Origin: Datnioides undecimradiatus
Taxonomy: Eukaryota > Chordata > Actinopteri > Lobotiformes > Datnioididae
Length of the DNA: 64,000 bases
Reading direction: 5' to 3'
Assembly: GCA_008933995.1 (NCBI GenBank)
Contig: WARS01000036.1
Coordinates: 6,610,419 to 6,674,418 of the forward strand
Shown here piece by piece: positions 36,591-49,000 of the stretch. Each line of letters begins with the position of its first letter. Position 1 is the first letter of the stretch. Below the pieces are notes generated by a model. The model was not told where the DNA came from. It was given only the letters and a program-made list of their open reading frames with translations, and did not search any database. Made by a program: the position numbers and the translations under genes.

Positions 36591-37904
36591 AACAGGTGGC
36601 ACTGGATACCAACAAAAGACAAGGCACATGTCAAAACACTTGGAAAATGGTTTAATGATGTTTACAACAAAAGAGAACTGTACATTAACAGTAAAAGATT
36701 ATCTTTATATGTGTATAAAAACAAAACAAACAAAAAATACAGCAGACAAATGCATCAAAATCTACTATGTATCCTGATTCACATACTTAAAACTCCTACA
36801 CAATCTTTCAGTTCTATGCCACCACGACTGGAGGCGGTTTTTTTTTGTTTGTTTGTTTTGTTTGTTTTTGGTTTTTTTTTCTTGTAGTCAGATCAGATCA
36901 GTGTCCCTCAGTGTCGTTGTCCATGATGAAACCCAGGACTCTTTACATTAGAGTCCCAGGATGTCATGTCAGGCTGCAGAATAAGAAAAAAAGGGAAATA
37001 AAATCTAGGACACATTCCTTTAGATGAGCCCAAGCTTCCAACATGAGTAGCAAATGTTTTACAGAATGCGTTTCTTGAGATACACAGACATTATATGTAC
37101 ATGGTTGGCGCTTTCTTTCTTTTTTTTCGTCTCTCTCTTGTTGAAAGCCATGGTCACTTGGGCTGTGAACTGATAATCACACACATAACACACCCAAAAA
37201 CATACAAAAATACTATATCTTTAACCTACCAAGAGTAAGACAGTTCTGCAATTAGTTCCATGCTGTGACAGAAAAAAGAGATTACAACAAACAAACGAGA
37301 AACAGACGCTTTTCACGCAAGTTTTTCTCAGAAATATACCAAAATATACATCTAAGCTTTGGAATTACTGAGGCTAGGACTAAAGCCAGTGCTGGGTTTG
37401 TCTCTTAATACACATGCTGCAGGGTGGAAGGGAGAGAAGAAACAGCGAGAGAAAGACACAGGACAGAGAGATATCTTTGGTATCTGCATTTGTCAAAAGT
37501 TAAATATTTGGATTTTTGCTTTGGGATAGCGCTTGCGAGGTCCTACAGCCTCACTTGGAGTAAAGCATTAAACAAAGTGTCACTGGAGCCCGTCGGCTAG
37601 AGTTCTGAGCCAGAGGGACACAGTCCATGCAGAGTGAAGGACCATGATGCATAGTGTCACAGCTGATCAGAGTCTGTAGTGAAGAGACGATGTCAAAGGA
37701 GGAGCAGAAGAGGAGTAAAGGAGGGAGGGGGGAAGAGAAGAAGGAGGGGACACAGCAATGAGTTTTAGTTACCGCAGGATGTGTATTCCTGGAGACAACA
37801 GGGTTAATGTCCTAGGACTATACAGTGTATGGATGATGAGGAAGAGAGAGACACACACTGTGAGAGGCTGGAACAGCATTTTCACCAGTCCTTGAGAGAG
37901 AGGA

Positions 37905-37936
37905 GGGAGTGGAGGGAGGGAGGGCAAGGGGGGGGG
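37905..37936 (+). repeat. G-quadruplex-type G-run cluster
   Basis: Four or more runs of at least three G separated by 1-6 nt, followed by a nine-G run. This meets the usual G-quadruplex pattern on the plus strand and sits in a purine-rich stretch from about 37680. Confidence 0.7.
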
Positions 37937-38039
37937 ACATCCTAGCAACAGCGCTCAAGACAAACATACAGAGTCCTGAGCATGTACAGTGTGCACAGGA
38001 TTAACCCTCAGTGTGTATTAACAAACATCACCCAGCTAC

Positions 38040-38270
38040 CACCAGATTGGTTCGTGTCTGTCGGAGAAGCCCGCTCGGCCCCCTGGTCAACCCCCTCCGA
38101 TCCCCGCCCACAGGCACTGAAACCGCAGCACCGACGTGGCGCCGGGGTGTTCCCGGCGCGGATACACATTCGCATGCAATAAAAAGCAAACTGTTCACAG
38201 GAGAACCGAAAACTCGGGGCGAGAGCGTGCAGCCGGGATTTGATGCTGAGCAGTGAGGCGGGGATGGGCG
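38040..38270. other. Isolated GC- and CpG-rich island
   Basis: A sharp rise in G+C and CpG compared with AT-rich flanks (GCTCGGCCCCC, GACGTGGCGCCGG, TTCCCGGCGCGG, ACTCGGGGCGAG). ORFs are open in several frames on both strands, as expected from composition. No known exon or promoter is placed here. It may lie inside the POU2F1 3' UTR or mark an unannotated transcript start. Confidence 0.45.
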
Positions 38271-38779
38271 GGGGGACTGTGTCGTTCATATACAATCAAG
38301 TTAGAAGTCTTTGGTTAATGTTGGTACCTCAGGAGAGCGAGAGCGGGCTGCGACAGCACACCATCACGTGGGAAGACGCGTACATACCTGCACCTGCTCA
38401 GAGTGAGACTGAAAAAAATAAAAAAAAATACAAAACAGGATTGTCAAAACTTAAAAGAAGTGTTCAAACATGGAGGGGGGCTCAAAGGTTACCTTTAGCT
38501 GACAGTAAAAAAAGGAATAAAATACATTAAAATAAACTTATGTCAAGTTACAACATATCATTTCCACCCAACGCTGAAATACGTCAGTGTGCAGCATAAA
38601 TACACCAAATTGTGAGAGAAATAACAGCAGACATTCATGAGTACTGGTATGTATTCTGTCTCCCCCTTGTGGTGGCTTTTTTTCACAACCCTTCACGAAG
38701 CACAGGTATGAGCGGGCTTCTCCACTGACACAAGTTCGTGTAATTTCATCTTTTTTTGTGATTTTTTTTAAAATATTTT

Positions 38780-38785
38780 TTTATT
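38780..38785 (-). other. Candidate distal poly(A) signal, POU2F1
   Basis: TTTATT on plus, AATAAA on minus, in a T-rich stretch 4.3 kb beyond the POU2F1 stop. I noticed no strong AATAAA on the minus strand closer to the stop. Confidence 0.3.
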
Positions 38786-39143
38786 TCTTAAGTAGATTAA
38801 AGCAGGTTTCACTCAGTCTTGAGTTAGAAATGAGGTATACAACAGCTCCCTTCGCCTTACTGGTGCCCCGCACTTCCTTTGTCAACTTGAAAAACCAGCA
38901 AACCAGTGTGGTGGGCCAACATACTACAACTTGATGCATGGCTGATCCACAAGAACATCTTGACATCACGTGATCATGTCATGAAACCAAAGCTTTAAAG
39001 CTGAGCCAGTGGCAAAACGATCGTCCGCTGACAGTTGAGACATTAGTAGGGATCAAATAGTCACTCTATGACCACAAACGGTAGTCTGACCTTTATAAAC
39101 CAAGAGCTGGCTTTTCTAAAAGGCTTTAGTTAATCAGTAGAGA

Positions 39144-39177
39144 CCCCCCCACCCCCCACCCCCCCCACCCAACCCTC
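39144..39177 (-). repeat. C-run cluster (G-quadruplex motif on minus strand)
   Basis: C runs of 7, 6, 9 and 3 separated by single A on plus give at least four long G runs on minus. If the POU2F1 3' UTR reaches this point, the G runs are in the sense RNA. Confidence 0.7.
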
Positions 39178-42100
39178 CGCCAGACAAAAACAAATATAAG
39201 TACTCTCATGTCACCATTTTTAAAAACCACTCTCAAACATCCGCTGGAAGATGGAAAAAGATGCACCATAATGGTTTGCAGACTGCCCTCCCTATTCTCT
39301 CTTTTGAAACTCTCAAACACACGCGCACACACTCACAACACACACACTCACCTGCTGGAATTATTAGTAAAGCTTTTCTCACAGGTATCCTCGACCTGTC
39401 TGAGTCACACCTAAAAAACCTAGGCAGCAACAAAAACACGCTCCAAAATGCCCAAAGTACACTGTATTGTTTCAGTGAAAACAATGCACCAGGTGAGCTC
39501 AGCGCTCAAGCTCTCACTCACGCGCTCAGACGCACTCACACAACAATGCTACAATGCTCATGTCTTCTACATAACAATAAGGCATAAATGATAATGTTAA
39601 TCTTCTTTGTCAAACTAAGAAAGCCAGTGATCTTGCCCTCTCACACTATACAAAACAATTAAAGGCATAAAGTAATATTAAAAAAAAAAATCAAATGATT
39701 GTTAAAGACAGCACAACAAATCAAGTCCACAATAACTCCAAAAAAAACAAAAACAAAACCCAAAACAAAACCCAGAAAAAAAAAATCTGAAAAGATTAAG
39801 ATCAGATGCTTCCGACTCAGGAGCGCCTGAACGAACCCCTCCTGTTGAAAAGACCTCGCAGATACACGACAGACACAGGTGTCAGCGACTCACGCGCCAC
39901 CGAGGCGTGGTCTCAGATTTCATCTCTTTTTTTTTTTTTTGGTCTTGACAGTTTAAAAAAAATTGCTATTCTGCAATAATAAAAAGGAAGATTTAGGGGA
40001 GTTGTTTTCGAGTAAGCATGATAAACACTACATTCAGTCTTGATAACATACTGGATCAAATATAAAATATGAATATCTTACAAGTGTTTATATATATATT
40101 TATATGTATAGAATTAAGAAAAGATCGTTTCTCTAATTCTTAAGTCTCTCCGCAGATAAATATTTCAGTAACATCCTATGGTGCCGATGGCAACTGGTTC
40201 ATCTCGCTAGCACATGTTCAACTCTTTAGTAACTACAAACAGCACTGGAATAGGACTGAGTCCTGTAGGCCCGTCGTGGCCTTAAAGACAGGGAAACCAG
40301 CAACATGAGCAGCCAGACACCCGCCTAGCTGCAAAGAGAAAGGCTTTTACTTTGGCAAGAAGGATCTCAAAATAACATTTAAACCTGGAAATACCCCATA
40401 AATAGTAGTACTAGAAAATAGCAGTAGTAGGTTGTCCTTTTTAAATGTATGGTTCCTATGTATGGTTCATCAGTATAAACTTTGAATGGCGAGCCAGACA
40501 GTACTTATACATTCTACACTGTTCTATACACAGAAATGTCTAAAGGTGAACCTTATGTTTAAGTGCTGCTGAGGTATATTCAGTCAAAATAATTCAACAA
40601 CAGAAAAGAAGTACACAAGAGGAGAACGTGGACAAAACTCACTGCTTACAGTCTCAGTGATTTCACTGTGGTAAATCATGTTGTTATTTGGAAGCAGCAG
40701 AACAATGCTACTTTTATGTGGGGTTTAGTTGACTGTGTAGCGCAAAACAGTGCTTAGCCCAACGCTGTGTTGGGTAAGATAATTGGGCAGGTTTGAAAAC
40801 TAGTCCACATACAGATTTAGGGAGCAGCACATTGTTTCATAACATGCTGGTTCAAAATGGCGGTGCCGAGAGGAGGTGTAGTACGTTATCTGATGATCAG
40901 ATCTATGCATTTACATAGGTGAGCCCTCCCGGGACGAGAGGGTCTGAACCACAAAACCTGATTTTCTCAGGATGTCGTCATAAAGCTATAGCAAAGCATG
41001 CAGGCCTCTCAACAGCTCAACTCCACCGGGAGTATCAGCAGCAAGTTGTTAAAGCTAAGTTTCTGTGATCCTTTATCCAGCAGCACCGACACAGGAATAT
41101 CAGGTACTGACTGAGGTGGGAGAAGAAGAAATTAATTTGTCAGCAGTGTGGAGAGTAGAGATCGTGTGAACGGCAACTTGTGTGCTCAAACAGGCACAGC
41201 AACTACTGAGGAAAACCACTTTGGTTCAAGCTGTTGTTTTATGGCTGAATATTAGTACAAAACCAAAAAACAGAACCTTTCCGCTATGCTTCTGATAAGT
41301 CCAAAACTGCTACCAAAATGGCCAAAACAGATGCAAAAAGGAAAAATAACAAGCCATCAAATGGCTCAAAGAAACCTAGGATCAGGCCATTGGGGCGAGG
41401 CCCCAGTGATAAAAGAAAAGACCCAATTCATAGAGAAAAAAAACCCGACTTTCTCATGCCCCAAACCGCCAATCCCTCACTTTTTGGTCAGTTGTGCTGC
41501 CAGGCAAAACGTTGAGCAATGAGACACTTGGTCAAAATTAAAAAGAAACAAAATAAAAAAAAGGTCATCTTTGGAAAATGATCATCGAAATATTGCATTT
41601 CTATATTCTGTTGACAATGAAGAGAGATTCTGTACTCATAAATATATTGACTAGACTAAGCTACACCCACTACACACAGCAATTATTTTAACAAATATTT
41701 TTGGTATATCTTAAAGTACGTAAGCCAGTCAGACGACTGCAGACAAAAAAGACAGAATTTCATTCCTCCCAAAACAGGCAGACTGCAGCTCATCAATCCA
41801 GTTTTTTGGTACAGATACTGTGCACAAGTAGATACGACGGTACTACTATTAAAAAGAAAAGAGAAAACAAAAACACAATACGATAACCCCATCTAGCCAA
41901 CGCCACCATACGTTTGGTATGATGACCACGCTCCTCGTGACTAGTCCGCCCCAAAAACAGACCAGTCAGCCCCGGAGCCTTGTGGATCACGCAGTTACTG
42001 AACTCTCAGCATCTGCCTGAGCTGTAGACGACACATGCAGACTTCTAATTTCTACCTCTGAATCCAAACATAATTTACAGTTTTCCAATGGACCACCATC

Positions 42101-43088
42101 CAAAACAAACCACCCTCAACGGGACACGGGACTGCATGCTGCAGCTCTTTTTTTTTTTTTAAAGCTCTCCATGTAATGTTTTCAGTCATTTTCTATCAGT
42201 GTCTATAATCCACACCATGACCGTCATTTTACAAAAGCTTGGCGGCTACTTCGCCCCCACAGCAACATGTAAAAGTCAGTGTTTCCAGAAAGAGAGACTC
42301 AGAGAGACACATCCGGTCCCTCTGACCCTTAAAGCAATGATAACCTTTATATCGGCCACTTATTACTTGTTTTTAAAGCCTTATAACCACGATTAAAAAT
42401 TGATAGTTAAATCTTAACTTAATATTAGACTTACAAAGTTCTGAAAAGGTCAAAAAATATAGACAGCAAAGATAAAGAAAAAAAGTCTCTACAATATAAC
42501 TTTGATATGATTTACATCAAGGCCTGTCCAAAAAACCCAAAAGACAGAATTAAAGATGGGGTGACACACAAATCCCCATTAGTGATGATGAATATTGTGA
42601 CATTAGTAGTAAATCAGTTTAGTTTGAATGTTAAAAGAGCAAAATCCTAAAGTTTTTGGTTAGAAGTATTTCAGAGAAAATTCTGACCTGGAAAGAGGAG
42701 GACAGATATATGTACAAAATGTGAACAGCTTGACGGTGCCGGGGATACTTCTTTTCCTGGACACCTGTCAAGGTTCATGAGGAGCGGCAGGCCAACAACA
42801 GTGTCCATCTGGCTACTGTTTGTGGAAAAAAAACATCCAAGAATCATAAAGTAAAAGACAGGAAACAAACTAAAAAACAAAAATATATATGCCAGCCTCA
42901 TCTGAGGCTGTTTTCTTTTTGGTGGCAGCAAAAGGATTAAATAATGATAGATACAATGGAAAGAATGTGGGGTGGTTAGTGAAGCGCAGAGCCTATATCA
43001 AATCAACCTCCCTATTCCCTGCGTGGTGATAGGAGTAGTGCACGACATAAGAAACAGGGGGTTCATTCGGGATGCAGCCTGACTGCCT

Positions 43089-46000
43089 TCACTGAGCCTT
43101 GGAGGCAGTGGTAATGGTCGAGGCTTGCACAGGCACAGCAGCCGTGGTGGCTTGATGATGGGCATCGGCAGTGACCTGCAGTCCGCCTGCCCCGGCCGAC
43201 ACCAGGCTGACAGGGTTGCTGGTGAGCAGCGACAGGTTCTGGGGGTTCAGGAAGAGCGGCGTGGTCACCAGGTTGGGCGTGTTGCCGGCAGAGGTGTTAG
43301 CAAACAGCAGGTTACTGCCGTCCAGAGAGGTGATGGGGATCGTGCCGCTTGATGCCAGAGCTGTGGAGAAGACAGAAGGGTTAGAGAGACAGTAGAGCGA
43401 GTGCTGCAGCTGTACAATGTACAGAGGACCAAACCTGTCTTATGAAAGTGAATAAGTTAATAAATAAAAATAATTAAATTGATCTAAAAATATAATCAAA
43501 TAAAGACGTTTTTATTGTCGCTGCAGGACTTTTCTTTCTGCAGAATTTGTTTTTTCATTATCAACATTTATTATCGCTCGGCAGGATTAATTTCTCCATC
43601 CAGAGAAGTAATTTTCTCTCAGCAGGATTAACCTCGTGGGCGTGGCTTGAATTATTCTGCTGTTAATATGCAAATGCATCGTGGCCTCATTTAATTTTCC
43701 CTTTCATTATACAAATTATATAAACAACGGGTTATCTTGATGAAACCCGTGATGGATTTTTTTTTATTTTTTTTTTTATAATTTTCTTTGTAAATGTTAG
43801 AGTTATTAATAGTTTCTCATTTACATACTTGATGTATTTTTCCATTTTATTTAGTGATTCATTAATTCAAGTGTCTGTTTATGAGGCAGGTTTGGTCTTC
43901 CATAGCAAAAGGTTTCCAAACCAGAGCAGCAGAGCAGTACGATGTTTTGGAACATTCACTACCTGGCAAAAATAATCATACCATCAAACTACCTATGAAA
44001 CTATATGTGTTGTATGCATGATGTATTGGCTTGCATTACAAAGTATGTGCATAGTAAGTATTGAAGTATATTGTCATGACATTACTACGCACCTTGGATG
44101 GTAGCCAGGGTGCTGTTGCTCATGAGGGCAGGACTCAGTGCATTGCCAAGGCCACCGGGAGTCAGGCTGAATAGGGCGCCCCTAGACACACAGACACAGA
44201 CAAGATCATTTAGACCAAGAGAGAGGACACCACTGAGTAAACTACAGGCGAAACAATGAGATGCCTTGACATCATGTGCAACACTAACCCCTGAGCGAAC
44301 TGGGAAGAGGCCATTAGTCCTGGGTTGAGCCCTGCAGCAGCTGCAGCCATGGCAGCAAAGTTGGCACTGGTGGGTAACTGAGCAGCACCCTGCAGTGCAG
44401 CAGACAACCCTGGAGCCGCCACCATCACCTGGCCTGTCCCTAAAGTGGTGGCTAGAGATGTCGGGGCCTGGGTAACGACAGTTTGGGCGTGAGTGCCGGC
44501 CTTGCTTTCTGTGGTCGTGGACTGAATCGTCGTTGGCGACGGGCTTAAAGATGGAGAGCTGGTCGCTGTGGTAACCATAGGTGCCGTGGAGATGACAGAC
44601 GCTGTGTTTGTGGCTCCAACTGTTGTGCCTTTAAGGGGAGGGAAGGAAGAAAACACAAGTTAACCTTAAACTCTATATGTATGTTAAGAGACACACTTTC
44701 ATTAAGACCAACACACGTGCCAAGCGCACACATACATACCTGTGAAAGACAAACTGGAGACGCTGGTGCTGGTGAGAGGCATCACTGTATTTACAGTCAG
44801 TGTGGTGGGTGTGTTAATAGTTGGACTGCTCACAAGGCTTGCTGTGCTGGCCACCTGGGCGACAGAATGAGAAGGAGGATTAAACAAGAACAAATAACAC
44901 AACCCATATGTCAGAATAAACCTCCAAATACAAGTGAGATACTCAGACTGATCCAGGAACAGCAGAGAGACCCAAAATATTTGCTCCACATCCACAAAGT
45001 AACCTGAATAACTGAAGTGTGTGTGTCCATTCTCACCAAAGGGCTACTGGGGGTAAAGATGGTTTTGATGGGGGTGTTGCTTCCTCCAGTGTTGCCACTG
45101 CTGGGGGGATTAATCCTCTTCTCTTTCTGTCGGCGATTGCAGAACCAGACCCGAATCACCTCCTTCTCCATGTTGAGCTGGTCAGCGATCATGGTGATTT
45201 CTTCAGAGGTAGGTTTTTGGTTCTGCTTGAAGAGGGCAAAAAAGCCAGAGATTCCCAGTGAGCACTGAGGAGATCACTGTCTTGTGTGTAACTTTGCTGC
45301 TAGGCAGCATCTATTATAGGACTAAGCATTAACACCAAATACTGCATGTATAACATGATCATTTTACATATTTCACTAATGAAACACTGAATGAGAAGAG
45401 GACCAATATTGTCAACTTCAGGAATATGAGCTTCTCACCTCCAGAAAGCTCTTTTCTAAGGCCACTCGGATGTTGGTCTCAATACTGGTCCTCTTCTTCC
45501 GCCTGCGGTTGATCCCCTCTATGCCCATGCCTGGGGAGCCCAGGGCACTGGGGCTCGACAGGGCCTGGTCAGATGTCAGGTTCTCTGCACAAACAGCACC
45601 GACACAAAGGAAGGGAAGGGAGGTAAAGACACGGTACTGGGAAAATGAGCAACCCACGCTGCACGTTTCCCACTAAACTACTGCTGATATGTGGAAAAAT
45701 AAAGACTACGTATACAGATGGATCAAAACATTCTCCCTCCATGTCTCATTCAGGTGGGCTCAGGGACAAACCTGCATCATTGAGCCACTTCTCCAGCAAT
45801 GGCTTGAGTTTGCACATGTTTTTAAAGCTCAAGTTCAAGGCCTCAAAGCGAGAGATGGTAGTTTGGCTGAAGTCGTTTCCATACAGCTTCCCCATGGCCA
45901 GGCCAACATCCCCCTGGTGAGAGAGAGAGAGGGAAACATGAGGTAGACATGAAAAATTTTACCTGCTGCAAAGATTCACTCTGTATTTGAGTTAATTATT

Positions 46001-49000
46001 GCTACATGTATGAATTTAAATTAGATAACATATCAATTTATATATAATGTATAAAAGTATGCATGAATTTGTAAATCTCACCTGTGTAAAGCCCAGTTTG
46101 ATACGCCTCTGTTTGAAGGTCTTGGCAAACTGTTCCAGTTCCTCCAGATCACTGGGCTCCTCCAGAGTGGGGGTATCCAGCCGTTTGGGTGGTGTCTGAC
46201 TGTGGGGCAGGGACTGAATAGGTGTGGCTGCTGTTGTGCGGGTTGGAGTTGCAGGCTGCAAACAAGAAAATATAAAATGTGATTGTTATTAAAAGTTGTA
46301 AAAAACGCATCAAAGAGATATGTATACACATGAGAATGGTGACTTTGTAATGTGAACACCTGCATAACAGCTGGAGAAGAACTGCCAGTATGAATACACT
46401 TACAAAGAGTTGAGATGTGCTTGTTTCATTACCAACCTGAGCGGCAAGGGTGATGCTTGGTTGAGTCGGCAGGAGGTTAGCTTGGCTTTGAGGTAGTTGA
46501 GTTAGAAAATTCTGGGCTTGCAATATGCCTACAGGGAGAAAGACATGAGAGTTAAGATAAAAAGAATTCCTCTACAACTCATAAAATCCTTGGGATTCCT
46601 CTCTTGTCTTAATTCTGCATGCAAATCAAATACTGGAAGCTCACTCTGTTGGGCCTGTGGTGTCTGTGAGATGATGAATTGAGGCTGCAGTGGCGTGGCG
46701 ATCGGGTGGCCGGGCTGCACCAGAACAAACTGAGGCAGACTAAGATTCTGCTGCTGTAGCTGCTGCAAGACAAAATGCACAGTATTATCATTGTTACTTT
46801 TGCCATAATTTGTCTTGTATTAAATCAACCTTGAGTTATTTATTACATTTACTTATTATTCACATTTCAGCATCATCTTCTACCAAAAAGACAACCAATA
46901 ACCGATTCATGTGGTAATAAAATAATTAGTCTGTCATGTGTTGATCTTCTCCCCCTCTATCATGTACGTATTCTCTATTTGAAGCCATTATTCTAAATAA
47001 GATGTTAATTGATGCAGTTTTGTGTTGATGCAGCTAATGTTCACTTTACAGATGCTCATCTAACCCTGCATGCTTGAATAAAAGAAAAATCTAATTAAAA
47101 TCTATTATTTGACATTTAGAAAGTCAAATGTAAACTAACTACCTTGATTTGAGCTTGAAAACAGAATGAAAATATAGCAACAGCGTTGTCAGATTTAGCT
47201 TTCTCATGAGGCTTCTTGATCAAGGTGAAATGCATATTCTGTAAGTTTTCTGCTGCTTCGGAAAAAAAAATGCAAAAATCAATCCACAAAATTTAGAAAG
47301 TATATTAAATTACACGCCCCCTTCATTCAAATCCCTTTAGAGCTGGGACTTCACAGACAAAAAGTTTTACAATATTCTTTGTTGCAGAAACGCAAATGTG
47401 TGATTGGGTCTTACAGGGGCGATCTGGATGGGCTGTGACAGGGGCAGCTGGGTAATGGGTGTGGCTGCGGAGGCTGAGATGCTGGCCCCAGTGGTGCTGT
47501 TCTGCTGGCTGGCTGAATGCTGCACGGCTGCAGCAAGGATCTGAGCCTGGGCCTGTTGGATCAGCAGCTGCTGCTGTGCTGGGGTCAGGGTCAACTGAAG
47601 AGTAGAAAGATTGAGAGAGGGAGAGGGAAAGAGAGGGAGAGAGGAGGGAGGCAAAGATGGACGGGTGGACAGAGGTCAAAGGAAGAGAGAGGAAATGGAA
47701 CAACAGTGAAGGTAGGTACCGTTTTGACAAATCAGCTTTATTATCCATCATAGAGACTGGATTAGTTAGTGTTGTCACAGTAGTTGAGTTTTGAGCATCG
47801 ATAACCACGCAAAGTAATAAAAATGTGTGTGTTGCAGAAAAGATATTTGATCCATTCTGTCTTGATATGATGGCCTATAATCTGTCATCATTAAGTACGG
47901 TATAATAAGATAAATGCTTAATTCACCTCGGCTTTGCTCCAGTTTAATCAACAGGTGGGGTGCATTGTTTGATACTGACAACAGTTGTTTAAATGATTCA
48001 CTCTCATAAACTACAACAAAGCTCCTTATCTAATTCTCCAATTTGCATGAATATATATCCTTACAGATGACACTGAAGGTGATTCGCTATATTTCAAATT
48101 TTCTACCGACTTTATCTCCTCAGAGCAGTTATCGAAGCAGAAGTGAAACTTTTTCTTTTGTGGCAACACTAATATGTGTCCAGAGAGACGAATGGAGAGG
48201 AGACTCATGCAGCTGAGCCAGGCACAAGTGCAAATGAGCATGTTGATGTCATGTCCAAACTCAAATCCACATGCACAGTAAACATTCCCTCCCGCATAGC
48301 ACAAGAGCAACCGCATTCAACCCGGCCAGTCTTCTCAACTACAGTACGGTAGAATGTGGATGGATATGAAAATGTGTCGGGTGGTTGGCCTGACCATGAG
48401 TGTACAGACACATTCAGGCTACGTTCAAACACATTTGGACGTAGCCTAAGAACCACTGGGATGAACAGGCAGACAGGCAGAGGAAACACCAGCCTTAGCC
48501 ACAGAATCAGGACAAGCGATCATTTCATCACCCAATCTTTCAGCCACTGTTGATCAGGTTGAGGTGTCAGCCCCAGATGCATGGCTATGACTAGGTTGTA
48601 ACTGAAAGCAATGAGGCAACAGGCCACTTACGCCAGCAATCTGTCCCCCGGCCAACATTAGCTGGGTTTGAGGCAATACGCTCTGCTGGACGGAGGTCGG
48701 AAGAGCACTCGAGTCTTCCGATTTAGACTAGTGGAGGTGAAGCAAAGAGGGGAGGCTTAGAGTAAATCTTCCTACAGTTATTACTGAGCATACTGACTGA
48801 ATATGGTGTGCCTGGTCAAATATCGCTTAATTTCATGACATAGTTGTTCTAAAAATAACTAGATCCTAAAATGTTTAAACTGCAAAATGAAAGGATATCT
48901 AATTCAGTCAAAGAGTCACTGTCTGAAAATACAATAGAACATCAGATCTCTGTGCTACCTGAGCAGCTCTTTGAGAATGAGCCTTTAGTCTTTGAGCTGG

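Larger units (their letters stand above)
36025..43088. other. CD247 3' UTR, spacer and probable long POU2F1 3' UTR
   Basis: Seven kilobases between convergent stop codons with no recognisable coding exon. A + strand AATAAA at 36997-37002 could end CD247. A minus-strand AATAAA at 38785-38780 could end a POU2F1 3' UTR of about 4.3 kb; mammalian POU2F1 also has a very long 3' UTR. The region is rich in A runs, purine tracts and two G-run motifs. All ORFs look like chance frames. Confidence 0.45.

Noticed and set aside
38008-38295. 95- and 81-residue ORFs in the CpG-rich island
   Set aside because: Several frames on both strands are open together, as expected from high GC; no domain is recognised.
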